From contig DATHHS010000074.1 in assembly GCA_035317085.1 (NCBI GenBank), forward strand, positions 1 through 14,262: a stretch of 14,262 nt of DNA. The letters run 5' to 3'. Shown piece by piece: positions 5,636-13,378 of this stretch. Below the pieces are notes generated by a model. The model saw only the letters and a program-made list of their open reading frames with translations. It was not told the origin of the DNA and searched no databases. This stretch comes from VBDM01 sp035317085 (GTDB lineage Bacteria; Pseudomonadota; Gammaproteobacteria; Burkholderiales; SG8-39). Every line of letters begins with the position of its first letter. Position 1 is the stretch's first letter. Made by a program: the position numbers and the translations under genes.

Positions 5636-6771
5636 GGCAGAACCGCTTCTGTGACGCGAGCTGCGGTGTCCTTGCGCAGAAGCAGCCGTATCTGCTCGAA
5701 GCGTTCCGGAAGCCGGCGGTTGACCACGGGATCGTTGAGAGAATTCAATACCGCCTGGGACAGATTCTCGGGCGTTGCCTCGTCCTGCAGAATTTCCGGA
5801 ACGAGAAATTCTCCGGCGATGATGTTGGGCAATCCGACCCAGGGCAAATAGCCCATTTTCGACATCAGACGATAAGTCAGCGCGGCCATCTTGTAGGTGA
5901 TCACCATGGGCTTCCTGGCGAGCGCCGTCTCCAGGGTCGCCGTTCCGCTGGCGACCAGGGCAACGTCGCAGGCCGCGATGGCTTCGCGAGCGTGGCCGAA
6001 AAGAATGGTGAGCGTCAGGTCCCCCGCATCCGCCGCGTACACGGCTTCTTCGAAAATGGCGCGCGTTTCACGGCTCACCAGCGGCACCAGAAAATGCACC
6101 GCGGGCTGCCGCGCCGCGATCAGCTTGGCGGCGTGCACGAAGGTCGCGGCCATGTAGCGCACTTCCGATTGCCGGCTGCCCGGCAAAAGCGCGATGACCT
6201 TGCGTGCGGCGGACAAACGCAACTGCTCTCTTGCCGCCGCGGTCTCGTCCTCCGCCGGCGCGATATCCGCAAGCGGATGGCCGACATAGGCCACCGGCAC
6301 GCCCGCGGCGCGGTAGAGCGGCTCTTCGAACGGGAACAACACCAGCATCTTGCTGACCGAAGCCGCAATGGCGGACATGCGCTTGCCGCGCCATGCCCAC
6401 AGAGAGGGACTCACGTAGTGGACGGTCGGAACGCCGGCCCGCTTCAGCCTGCGCTCGAGCGGCAAGTTGAAATCCGGAGCGTCGATACCGATGAAAAACC
6501 TCGGCTTTGCCGCGACGAGCTTCCGGAAGAGCTCCCGGCGGATCGAAAAGATTTCCGCAAAGTGCCGCAGCACTTCGACATAGCCGCGCACTGCGAGCTT
6601 TTCCATCGGGAACCACGGATCGAGCCCCGCCGCGGCCATCTTCGGACCGCCGATCCCGACGAAGCGCAAGCCCGGCACGCGCTTGCGCAAGGCGGCGATG
6701 AGATGCGCGCCGAGAAAATCCCCGGAGGCTTCCCCCGCGACGATGCCTACGACGATCGGTTCGTTCGCCAC
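5617..6771 (-). CDS. lpxB: Lipid-A-disaccharide synthase
   Basis: Glycosyltransferase family 19 enzyme on the inner face of the cytoplasmic membrane. It condenses UDP-2,3-diacylglucosamine with lipid X to form the beta-1,6 lipid A disaccharide and UDP. It has 384 residues, the usual length. Motifs seen in order: GIVAGEASGDFLGAHL near the N-terminus, GIDAPDFNLPLERRLK, YVSPSLWAWRGKRM, FPFEEPLYRAAGVPVAYVGH (interrupted around the HPLAD), LLPGSRQSEV, and VASGTATLETALARKPMV in the donor-binding C-terminal half. The GTG start at 6771 follows the lpxA stop by 3 nt, which places MANEPIVVGIVAGE at the N-terminus as expected. Its end overlaps rnhB by 19 nt. There is no obvious Shine-Dalgarno, so translation is probably linked to termination of lpxA. 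Confidence 0.97.
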   Translation of the reverse strand: MANEPIVVGIVAGEASGDFLGAHLIAALRKRVPGLRFVGIGGPKMAAAGLDPWFPMEKLAVRGYVEVLRHFAEIFSIRRELFRKLVAAKPRFFIGIDAPDFNLPLERRLKRAGVPTVHYVSPSLWAWRGKRMSAIAASVSKMLVLFPFEEPLYRAAGVPVAYVGHPLADIAPAEDETAAAREQLRLSAARKVIALLPGSRQSEVRYMAATFVHAAKLIAARQPAVHFLVPLVSRETRAIFEEAVYAADAGDLTLTILFGHAREAIAACDVALVASGTATLETALARKPMVITYKMAALTYRLMSKMGYLPWVGLPNIIAGEFLVPEILQDEATPENLSQAVLNSLNDPVVNRRLPERFEQIRLLLRKDTAARVTEAVLPWLQSA

Positions 6772-6774
6772 CGA

Positions 6775-7545
6775 TTAGCGGACGATGCCCCGCTGCGATT
6801 GGTCGAGGAAATCGACCAGCAGTTGCAGCTCGGGCCACTTCCGCGCCTGAGTCGCGATCTTGGCGCGTGCTTCCTTCAGTCCCAGGCCCGAGCGGTAGAG
6901 CGTCTTGTAGGCGCGCTTGATCGCCGTGATTTTTTCCGTGCTGAACCCGCGCCGCTTGAGGCCTTCGGCGTTGATCCCGAACGGTTTCGCGGTATTGCCC
7001 GCGGCCATGACGTAGGGAGGCAGATCCTGCAACAGCACCGTCGCGACCCCGGTGATCGCATGCGCGCCGATCGAGACGAACTGATGCGCTCCGGTAAACC
7101 CTCCGAGCACCGCATGGTCACCGACCTGAACGTGACCGGCGAGCGTGGCGACGTTGGCGAATATCGTGTGGTTTCCAACCTGGCAGTCGTGGGCGATATG
7201 AACGTACGCCATGATCCAGTTATCGCTCCCGATTCGCGTCACCCCCACGTCCTGCGCCGTGCCGCAACTGAACGTGCAGTACTCGCGGATGGTATTGCGG
7301 TCGCCGATCTCCAGCGCAGTCGGCTCACCAGCGTATTTCTTGTCCTGGGGCGGCCCGCCGATCGAACTGAACCCGGAAATCCGGTTGTGCGCCCCGATGC
7401 GGGTCCGCCCCTCGATGACGACGTGGGACCCTATCGAAGTCCCTTCGCCTATCTCGACATGCTCTCCAATGAGCGAATACGGGCCCACCGACACTCCCGG
7501 AGCCAGCTTCGCTCCGGAATGGACGATGGCGGTCGGATGGATCAT
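6775..7545 (-). CDS. lpxA: UDP-N-acetylglucosamine acyltransferase
   Basis: Catalyses the first step of lipid A synthesis, moving a 3-hydroxyacyl chain from acyl carrier protein to the 3-OH of UDP-GlcNAc. It has 256 residues, starting MIHPTAIVHSGAKLAPGVSV. The left-handed beta-helix hexapeptide repeats run to about residue 185. The catalytic histidine is the one in IAHDCQVGNH, equivalent to H125 of the E. coli enzyme. GGFTGAHQFVSIGAH and the C-terminal helical domain with FGINAEGLKRRGFS and the final RGIVR follow. The frame is open upstream to 7623, but ATG 7545 is preferred because it begins the conserved N-terminus and forms an ATGA overlap with the fabZ stop, indicating translational coupling. 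lpxB begins 3 nt after its stop. Confidence 0.97.
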   Translation of the reverse strand: MIHPTAIVHSGAKLAPGVSVGPYSLIGEHVEIGEGTSIGSHVVIEGRTRIGAHNRISGFSSIGGPPQDKKYAGEPTALEIGDRNTIREYCTFSCGTAQDVGVTRIGSDNWIMAYVHIAHDCQVGNHTIFANVATLAGHVQVGDHAVLGGFTGAHQFVSIGAHAITGVATVLLQDLPPYVMAAGNTAKPFGINAEGLKRRGFSTEKITAIKRAYKTLYRSGLGLKEARAKIATQARKWPELQLLVDFLDQSQRGIVR

Positions 7546-8000
7546 ATCGGGCGCAGCGTGCACAGGATCTTCGCTTCGGCGGCAACCACGTCGCCGACAC
7601 GCGCCTGGGCGCCGAATTTCCACAGTCCTTGCGCGCTGCGCAGGAAGGTGACTTCCAGCAGGAGTTGGTCGCCGGGAACGACGGGACGTTTGAACCGCGC
7701 CTCGTCGATACCCACGAAGTAATACACCGATTGATTGTCCGGCTTGGTTCCCTGCGTCCGGAACGACAGCAGCGCGGCAGCCTGTGCGAGCGCTTCGATG
7801 ATCATGACCCCGGGCATCACCGGATAATGCGGAAAATGCCCGGTAAAGTACGGCTCATTCATGGTGACGTTCTTGAGCGCGAGGAGCCGTTTTCCAGGCT
7901 CGCATTCGAGCACTCGATCCACCAGAAGCATGGGATGGCGGTGCGGCAGGTGCTCCAGGATCGCGCGGATGTCCATCTCTTCGTCTTTTTTTGCGTCCAT
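7542..8000 (-). CDS. fabZ: 3-hydroxyacyl-[acyl-carrier-protein] dehydratase
   Basis: Hot-dog-fold dehydratase of type II fatty acid synthesis. It removes water from 3-hydroxyacyl-ACP, the same pool that LpxA and LpxD draw on, so it sits at the branch between phospholipid and lipid A. It has 152 residues. Catalytic H55 lies in TGHFPHYPVMPGV and E69 in IIEALAQAA. The substrate-tunnel segment YYFVGIDEARFKRPVVPGD follows. The ATG at 8000 has AAGAGG 6 nt upstream (8007-8012), which favours it over the internal ATG at 7976 that would begin MDIRAILEHLPHRHP. The latter is nearer the usual family N-terminus, so the first eight, acidic and lysine-rich residues may be optional. It follows the lpxD stop by 3 nt and overlaps lpxA by ATGA. 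Confidence 0.97.
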   Translation of the reverse strand: MDAKKDEEMDIRAILEHLPHRHPMLLVDRVLECEPGKRLLALKNVTMNEPYFTGHFPHYPVMPGVMIIEALAQAAALLSFRTQGTKPDNQSVYYFVGIDEARFKRPVVPGDQLLLEVTFLRSAQGLWKFGAQARVGDVVAAEAKILCTLRPI

Positions 8001-8003
8001 CGC

Positions 8004-9056
8004 CTACCTCTTTCTCTTTTTCGGTTTGGAGAGTCGTTCTTCCAACTCGCGCACACGTTTCACGAGCCGCTCAAGGCCGTGCAGATGCGCCACCGTTTTC
8101 GCCCACTCGCGGCTGGGCGCAGAGGGCAGCACGCCGGTATAGGAGCCCGCACTGGTGATGGACTTCGTGATGTTCGCTACGGCGGAGATCGTCACGTGGT
8201 CGGCGATCGTCAAATGGCCCCAGATGCGTGACGCACCGCCGATGGCGCAGTGCGCTCCGATACGCGTGCTTCCCGCAACGCCCGCAAAGGCGGCCATCGC
8301 GGTGTGCGCACCGATGCGTACGTTATGGCCGATCTGGATCTGGTTGTCGAGCTTGACGCCGTCCTCGATCACGGTATCGTCGAGCGCGCCGCGGTCGATC
8401 GTGGTGTTGGCGCCGATCTCGACGTCGTCGCCTATGACGGTGCGCCCCGTTTGCGGGATCTTGATCCAGCGTCCGGCATCGGGCGCCATGCCGAATCCGT
8501 CGGCCCCGATGACCGCGCCGGCGTGGATCACCGCGCGCTTGCCGATGACGCAGCGGGCATAGACCACGACCGAAGGTCCCAGGCGGCTGTCCTCGCCGAT
8601 CTGCGCGTCTTCGCCGATCGTGCAGTTGGCTTCGATCACGACGCGCTCACCCAGTCGCGCCCCGCGGCCGATATGGCAGCCGGGTCCGACCGCGGCAGAC
8701 ACCGGAATTTCGGCGCCCGCTTCGACCACGGCGCGCGCGTGGACTCCCGGAGCGGGGCGGCTCTCGGAGGCGAGCAACTGCGCCGCCCGGGCGTAGTAGA
8801 GATAAGGGTCTTCGCACAGGATCCTGGGCAGGTTTGTCGCGTCCCGCTCTTCGCGCGCCAGAATCACGGCCGAGGCGCGGGTGTCGCGCAGTTGCGCGCG
8901 GTAGCGGGCATGTGAAAGGAAGCAAAGGTCGCCCGGACGGGCGCTCTCCAGCGTGGCGATTCGCCGAACCTCGGCATCGGGGTCGCCGATGAGCTCGCCG
9001 CCGAGCTTCGCGACGATTTCACCAAGCCGGTAAGTGCGCGATATGGATTGCGTCAC
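8004..9056 (-). CDS. lpxD: UDP-3-O-(3-hydroxyacyl)glucosamine N-acyltransferase
   Basis: Third lipid A step: adds a 3-hydroxyacyl chain to the amino group of UDP-3-O-acylglucosamine. It has 350 residues. The N-terminal uridine-binding domain begins YRLGEIVAKLGGELIGDP and has PGDLCFLSHARYRAQL. A long left-handed beta-helix follows, built from repeats such as IGEDAQIGEDSRLGPSV. The catalytic histidine is in IQIGHNVRIGAH (E. coli H239 equivalent). A C-terminal helix ends in a Lys/Arg-rich tail (KPKKRKR). The frame is open to 9176, but that would give 40 extra basic, non-conserved residues overlapping skp; GTG 9056 is therefore chosen. No good Shine-Dalgarno precedes it. The 103-nt gap to skp is the only loose junction in this operon. 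Confidence 0.95.
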   Translation of the reverse strand: MTQSISRTYRLGEIVAKLGGELIGDPDAEVRRIATLESARPGDLCFLSHARYRAQLRDTRASAVILAREERDATNLPRILCEDPYLYYARAAQLLASESRPAPGVHARAVVEAGAEIPVSAAVGPGCHIGRGARLGERVVIEANCTIGEDAQIGEDSRLGPSVVVYARCVIGKRAVIHAGAVIGADGFGMAPDAGRWIKIPQTGRTVIGDDVEIGANTTIDRGALDDTVIEDGVKLDNQIQIGHNVRIGAHTAMAAFAGVAGSTRIGAHCAIGGASRIWGHLTIADHVTISAVANITKSITSAGSYTGVLPSAPSREWAKTVAHLHGLERLVKRVRELEERLSKPKKRKR

Positions 9057-9115
9057 GGTAAGTCGCCGTTCTGCGGAAGCCCGACGGGCCGTTGCAAGCC
9101 TGAGCGAACGACGCC

Positions 9116-9133
9116 GAAAATGACCGTCCCCTT
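9116..9133. repeat. Possible solo copy of a dispersed REP-like repeat
   Basis: The plus strand reads GAAAATGACCGTCCCCTT here, in the only sizeable spacer of the envelope operon (9057-9159). I recall this A-rich/GACCGTCCCC form as a common intergenic repeat half-unit in proteobacterial genomes. No second copy or inverted partner is visible in this window, so the call rests on memory of the motif alone. Confidence 0.3.
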
Positions 9134-9159
9134 GTGCCTCTTTGCGGATGCGCGGACAG

Positions 9160-9675
9160 CTACTTGCCCGCGCCACTATCGTCGAGCGCCTTGATCACTT
9201 TTTCGGTGATGTCGATGCGGGCGCTCGCCCACACGACCTGTTCATTCTGAAAGACGATATCGAGTTTCTCCGCCTCGGCAATCTGCCTGACGGCGCGGTT
9301 GGCGCGCTCGACGACCACGTCGAACTCTTCCTTGCGGCGATGTCCAAGATCTTCGTTGAATTCGCGCTGCCTGCGCTGGAAATCCCGGCTGAGGTCGCCG
9401 AATTCCCGTTCGCGCTTCTGCCGCTCGGACTCGGGCATCGTCACGGCATTTTTCTCCAGGTTCTCCTGCATTTTCTTCAGCTGCTCGGAGGTTTTGGAAA
9501 GCTCCGCCGCGCGCTGGGAGAATTCCTGCTCCAATTTCTTTTGGGCGCGCTGCGCCGCAGGCGCCTCTCGCAGTATCCGCTCCAGGCTGACAAACCCCAT
9601 GCTCTGGGCCAAGGCAGGACCGGCGGCCAAAGCGAGCGCCGCAAGAGTCCAGCGGATAAAAGATCGTTCGTTCAA
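9160..9675 (-). CDS. skp: Periplasmic OmpH/Skp-family chaperone
   Basis: Holds unfolded outer-membrane proteins in the periplasm and hands them to the BAM complex. It has 171 residues from a TTG at 9675. That start is supported by a strong AGGAGA Shine-Dalgarno 5-6 nt upstream and by the signal peptide it creates: LNERSFIRW, then TLAALALAAGPALA, with cleavage before QSMG. The mature protein starts with the family strand MGFVSLERILREAPAAQ. Long Lys/Glu/Gln-rich helices follow (KLEQEFSQRAAELSKTSEQL and onwards, about residues 45-125), forming the two-helix tentacle, and then the C-terminal strand KLDIVFQNEQVVWAS. No ATG-initiated version would keep the signal peptide. It lies 50 nt after bamA, its functional partner, and 103 nt before lpxD. 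Confidence 0.93.
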   Translation of the reverse strand: MNERSFIRWTLAALALAAGPALAQSMGFVSLERILREAPAAQRAQKKLEQEFSQRAAELSKTSEQLKKMQENLEKNAVTMPESERQKREREFGDLSRDFQRRQREFNEDLGHRRKEEFDVVVERANRAVRQIAEAEKLDIVFQNEQVVWASARIDITEKVIKALDDSGAGK

Positions 9676-9680
9676 GTGCG

Positions 9681-9687
9681 TTCTCCT
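9681..9687 (-). promoter_or_regulatory. Strong ribosome binding site for the TTG start of skp
   Basis: AGGAGAA on the minus strand lies 5 nt before TTG 9675. It is the best Shine-Dalgarno in the window and decides the unusual TTG start. It suits a protein needed in more copies than its operon neighbours. Confidence 0.7.
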
Positions 9688-9711
9688 GCCAGAAATCGGT
9701 CTCGAAAAAAG

Positions 9712-9742
9712 ATTATACCGGGCTGTCAGAATACGGTGCCAA
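9712..9742 (-). promoter_or_regulatory. Candidate internal promoter for skp
   Basis: On the minus strand a perfect TATAAT (9717-9712) lies in the 50-nt bamA/skp gap. Upstream TTGGCA (9742-9737) is 19 nt away; the shifted TGGCAC is 18 nt away. The spacing is long, so the promoter may be weak. A start near 9705 would give a leader of about 30 nt carrying the skp ribosome binding site. Confidence 0.35.
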
Positions 9743-12002
9743 GCGTGAACTGTATGTTCTGGATGTTGTCTCCGGGCTTGTCGTTCAAGGGCTTCGCAAT
9801 GCTGATTTTCATCGGCCCGACCGGAGAGTTCCATGCAAAGCTCATGCCCCACGCAGCACGCATTTGCGACAGGTCGAACTTGTCCGTAGCCGCGTAGACT
9901 TGCCCGCCGTCGACGAAAACCCCGAGCCGCATGGAACGATCGAGCGTAGTGCCCGGGACCGGAAACAACAGCTCGGCCGACGTATTGATCTTCCGGTTCC
10001 CGCCCAGGAAGCTCCCGTCGATATCACGCGCGCCCAGCGACGCGGTTCGGTATCCGCGCACGCTGCCGATGCCGCCGGAATAGTAGTTCTTGAAAAACGG
10101 CAGCGGCCTCCCGCCATATCCATCGCCGGCGTCGAGCTCTCCGCTCAACACCAGAGTGAAGTCGCGCGAGTACGGGTAGAAATACTGATGGCTATAGGAA
10201 TACTTCCAGTATTCCAGGTCCCCGGGCTGCGTCCCGACCTCCAGGGTGGCACGTTCCAGGTGCCCCTTCGTCGGCCAGATGAAGCTGTCGCGCGTATCGC
10301 GTACCCAGCCGGCGGTGCTGATCAGCGCGAGATAAGTGGTTCCGAACTGGTTCGCGAAGTCGAGGTAGCGCTGCGGACTGTCGCCGGCGAGGAAGAGTCG
10401 AGTACGCTCCATTCCCAGGCCGAAAAACAAGGTGTCGTACTCGGTAAAAGGCACTCCGAAGCGGACGGCGGCTCCGAGCGTGCTGGTCCTGTAGTCGCCC
10501 AGCCCGAGGTTGGTCGCGTCCAGGTCGCGCCGATACAAATCGAAACCGCGGCTGACGCCGTCGATCGTGTAGTAAGGGTCGGTAAACGAAATCGAGGCGA
10601 CCTTGTTGACCGATCCCAGGGCGACCTGCGCGCCCAGGGTATTGCCGGTTCCGAAAAAATTGCTCTGCTGGATCGAGGTCTGGAGGATGACTTTGTCGAT
10701 ATTGGAGAAGCCTATGCCCAGCATAAGCGCACCGGTCGGCTTCTCCTTGACCCGAACGGTCACATCCACCTGGTCGGTCGTTCCGGGAACCGCCGGAGTC
10801 TCGACGTTGACTTCGCTGAAGAAGCCGGTCTTGTCGATCCGCTGCTTCGAAAGCTGGAGTTTCTGGCTGTCGAAAAAACTGCCCTCGAACTGGCGCATCT
10901 CGCGACGCACGACCTCGTCGCGCGTGCGCGTGTTGCCGACGACGTTGATCCGCCGGACATAGACACGCCGTCCCGGATCGACCAGAAACGTGAAACTGAC
11001 TTCGCGCTTTTCCTTGTTGATGTCAGGAGTCGCGTTGACATTGGCGAAGGCATAGCCGTCGCGTCCGAGTCTGTCGGAAATGGCCTTGGTCGAGTCGGTC
11101 AGCTTTTCCCTGGAGAAAGTATCCCCCGGTTTGAGCGTGATCAACGCGCGGAGCTCGTCCTCCGGGACGAGCAGATCGCCTCCGAGCTTCACGTTGGCCA
11201 CTGTGTATTTCTCGCCCTCGGTGATGTTCGCCGTGATATAGATATCGTGACGGTCGGGGGTGATCGAAACCTGAGTGGAATCGATGTTGAATTCGAGATA
11301 GCCGTTGTTGAGGTAGTAGGAGCGCAGGGATTCGAGGTCTGCCTGCAGTTTCTGCCTGGAGTATTGGTCGTTTTTGCTGAACCACGTGAAAAGCCCCGGG
11401 GTCCGCAACTGGATTACGGCCTGCAGCTCGCTCTCCGAAAATGCACGATTGCCGACGATATTGATCCTCTTGATCTTCGCGGCCTCGCCCTCGTTCATGC
11501 TGAAATTGATCGCGACCCGGTTGCGCTCGAGTGGCGTGACGGTCGTCGTTATCTCCACGGCATAGAGAGCGCGGGTCAGGTACTGACGCTTGAGCTCCTG
11601 TTCGGCCTGGTCGAGCAGGGCACGGTCGAAAATACGGCCATCCTGAAATCCGACGTCGCGCAATCCCTGCTTGACCTTGTCTTTTTCGAATTCCTTCATG
11701 CCCGAGAAGTCGATCGAAGCGATTGCCGGCCGCTCTTCGACACCCACGATCAGCAAGCCCCCCTGGACCTCCAGCCTCACGTCCCGAAAGAAGCCGGTGG
11801 CGAACAATGCGCGAATCGCGGCCGCGGCCTTCTCGTCGGTCATCGTGTCGCCGACTTTCACCGGCAGATAGTTGAAAACCGTACCCGCCTCGATTCGCTG
11901 GATTCCTTCGACGCGAATATCCCGCACGACGAAAGGCTCGCGTCCCCACGCCGGCTGGGCGAGCACGAGCAGGAAGATCGCGACTCGCAGCGCGTTTTTC
12001 AC
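9726..12002 (-). CDS. bamA: Outer membrane protein assembly factor BamA
   Basis: Essential Omp85-family core of the BAM complex, which folds and inserts beta-barrel proteins into the outer membrane. It has 758 residues. The signal peptide is MKNALRVAIFLLVLAQPAWG, followed by the mature start REPFVVRDIRVEGIQRIE. Five POTRA domains span about residues 22-420; each begins with a recognisable strand such as IKRINIVGNRAFSE or VRRINVVGNTRTRDEVV. The 16-stranded barrel then follows, including the loop-6 motif GSVRGYR and the substrate-recognition-type C-terminal end FTLGTVF with a terminal Phe. The GTG at 12002 is preferred because it gives the signal peptide. It lies 11 nt after rseP, with no clear Shine-Dalgarno. 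Its neighbours Skp and RseP act in the same outer-membrane protein quality-control route. Confidence 0.97.
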   Translation of the reverse strand: MKNALRVAIFLLVLAQPAWGREPFVVRDIRVEGIQRIEAGTVFNYLPVKVGDTMTDEKAAAAIRALFATGFFRDVRLEVQGGLLIVGVEERPAIASIDFSGMKEFEKDKVKQGLRDVGFQDGRIFDRALLDQAEQELKRQYLTRALYAVEITTTVTPLERNRVAINFSMNEGEAAKIKRINIVGNRAFSESELQAVIQLRTPGLFTWFSKNDQYSRQKLQADLESLRSYYLNNGYLEFNIDSTQVSITPDRHDIYITANITEGEKYTVANVKLGGDLLVPEDELRALITLKPGDTFSREKLTDSTKAISDRLGRDGYAFANVNATPDINKEKREVSFTFLVDPGRRVYVRRINVVGNTRTRDEVVRREMRQFEGSFFDSQKLQLSKQRIDKTGFFSEVNVETPAVPGTTDQVDVTVRVKEKPTGALMLGIGFSNIDKVILQTSIQQSNFFGTGNTLGAQVALGSVNKVASISFTDPYYTIDGVSRGFDLYRRDLDATNLGLGDYRTSTLGAAVRFGVPFTEYDTLFFGLGMERTRLFLAGDSPQRYLDFANQFGTTYLALISTAGWVRDTRDSFIWPTKGHLERATLEVGTQPGDLEYWKYSYSHQYFYPYSRDFTLVLSGELDAGDGYGGRPLPFFKNYYSGGIGSVRGYRTASLGARDIDGSFLGGNRKINTSAELLFPVPGTTLDRSMRLGVFVDGGQVYAATDKFDLSQMRAAWGMSFAWNSPVGPMKISIAKPLNDKPGDNIQNIQFTLGTVF

Positions 12003-12013
12003 TGAAGGGATTA

Positions 12014-13378
12014 TTAACCCGCCAACAGGCGGCTGAAGTCGTTATAGATGGCGAACGCCATCAGGAATAGAAGCAAGCTCAGCCCCAGACGCTGGCCCAA
12101 TTCCATCGTTCGCTCTGAAACCGGGCTGCCCTTGAAAATCTCGACGACATAATACAGCAAGTGCCCTCCGTCCAATAAGGGTATCGGCAGCAGGTTGAGC
12201 ACACCGAGGCTGATGCTGATGAGCGCGAGGAACGACACGTAAGCGCCGATTCCGAGCTGCGCCGACTGGCCGGCGTAGTCGGCAATGGTCACCGGTCCGC
12301 TTAGATTCCTCCAGGACACCTGGCCGATCACCATTTTGCCGAGCATCTTGAGACTGAATGCCGACATTTCCCAGGTTCGCTCGAGCGCCATTCCGAGCGC
12401 CGTCACCGGCGAATAGCGCACCGTCGTCACGAGATCCTTCATAGCCTCGGGGTCGAGCTGAGGCGCCGCTCCTATGCGGCCGAAGCGCGAGCCGTTCTGT
12501 TGCACTGCTTCCGGCTTCAGCCGGATGTCGAGCTTGTCTGAGCCGCGGACGACGCCCAGTTTCAGGGATTCGCCGGGTCGCGCCCGAACGGCGCTTACGA
12601 CATCTTCCCAGACGCGAGCCCGGACATCGTCGATCGATACAACGCGATCTCCCGGGCGCAATCCCGCTTCCTCCGCGACGCTTCCCGGCACGACCTTGCC
12701 GATCACGGGTGCGACATCGGGCCGGTTAAGTCGCAATCCCAAACGGGCGAGCGGATCGCTGTCGAATCCTTCGAGATCGAAGCCGGACAGATCCAGGATG
12801 CGCCAGTTGAGCCGCCCTTTTTCGTCGATCACCTCGAGCTGCGCCGATTGTTTTTCCACCGCGAGCTGCAGCAGACGCCAGCGCACCTGCTGCCAGCTTG
12901 GGACGGGCTCCCCGTTGATCTTCAGGATCGTCTCGCCGCGCGCAAGGCCGCTCGCCTCGGCAACGGTTCCTGCTTCCGGCGCTCCGACGATGGGCTTCGC
13001 CTCCTGCACTCCGCCTACGAAAAGCCCCCAGTAAAACACGATGGCCAGCAGGAAATTCGCGACGGGTCCCGCGACAACGATTGCGATGCGCCGCCAGACG
13101 CTCTGGCGATTGAACGCACGGTGCGCCTCATGCGGAGCCACCGGCGCCTCGTGTTCGTCGAGCATTTTCACGTAGCCGCCGAGGGGCAGTACCGCGATCG
13201 CCCACTCGGTCTGGTCCTCACCGCGCTGTGTCCGCCACAGGACCCTTCCGAAACCGATCGAGAAACGCAGCACTTTCACTCCGAACAGGCGCGCGACCGC
13301 GTAGTGTCCGAGCTCGTGAAATACGATCAGCACGCCGAGTGCGACGACGAAGGCTATGACGGTGATCGCGAGATTCAT
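12014..13378 (-). CDS. rseP: Regulator of sigma-E protease (site-2 zinc metalloprotease)
   Basis: Inner-membrane intramembrane protease that cuts the anti-sigma factor RseA after DegS, releasing sigma E when outer-membrane proteins misfold. It has 454 residues. The first membrane helix carries the zinc motif HELGH (21-25). IAIVVAGPVANFLLAIVFYW forms the second helix. Two PDZ domains follow; the second contains KVVPGSVAEEAGLRPGDRVV. The third zinc ligand lies in NLLPIPLLDGGHL (D403), and a final hydrophobic helix LGLSLLLFLMAFAIY closes the protein. The frame is open to 13420, but ATG 13378 starts the conserved membrane segment and forms an ATGA overlap with the dxr stop. The bamA-skp genes it helps protect lie directly downstream. 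Confidence 0.96.
   Translation of the reverse strand: MNLAITVIAFVVALGVLIVFHELGHYAVARLFGVKVLRFSIGFGRVLWRTQRGEDQTEWAIAVLPLGGYVKMLDEHEAPVAPHEAHRAFNRQSVWRRIAIVVAGPVANFLLAIVFYWGLFVGGVQEAKPIVGAPEAGTVAEASGLARGETILKINGEPVPSWQQVRWRLLQLAVEKQSAQLEVIDEKGRLNWRILDLSGFDLEGFDSDPLARLGLRLNRPDVAPVIGKVVPGSVAEEAGLRPGDRVVSIDDVRARVWEDVVSAVRARPGESLKLGVVRGSDKLDIRLKPEAVQQNGSRFGRIGAAPQLDPEAMKDLVTTVRYSPVTALGMALERTWEMSAFSLKMLGKMVIGQVSWRNLSGPVTIADYAGQSAQLGIGAYVSFLALISISLGVLNLLPIPLLDGGHLLYYVVEIFKGSPVSERTMELGQRLGLSLLLFLMAFAIYNDFSRLLAG

Noticed and set aside
5626..7722. Open frame of 698 codons on the plus strand
   Set aside because: It runs antisense through lpxB and lpxA and into fabZ. It has no recognisable domains and is explained by GC-rich antisense openness.
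9864..12005. Open frame of 713 codons on the plus strand
   Set aside because: It lies wholly antisense to bamA, whose POTRA and barrel motifs are unmistakable. The translation is Arg/Asp/Val-rich with no domain, as expected from a GC-rich codon-phase shadow.
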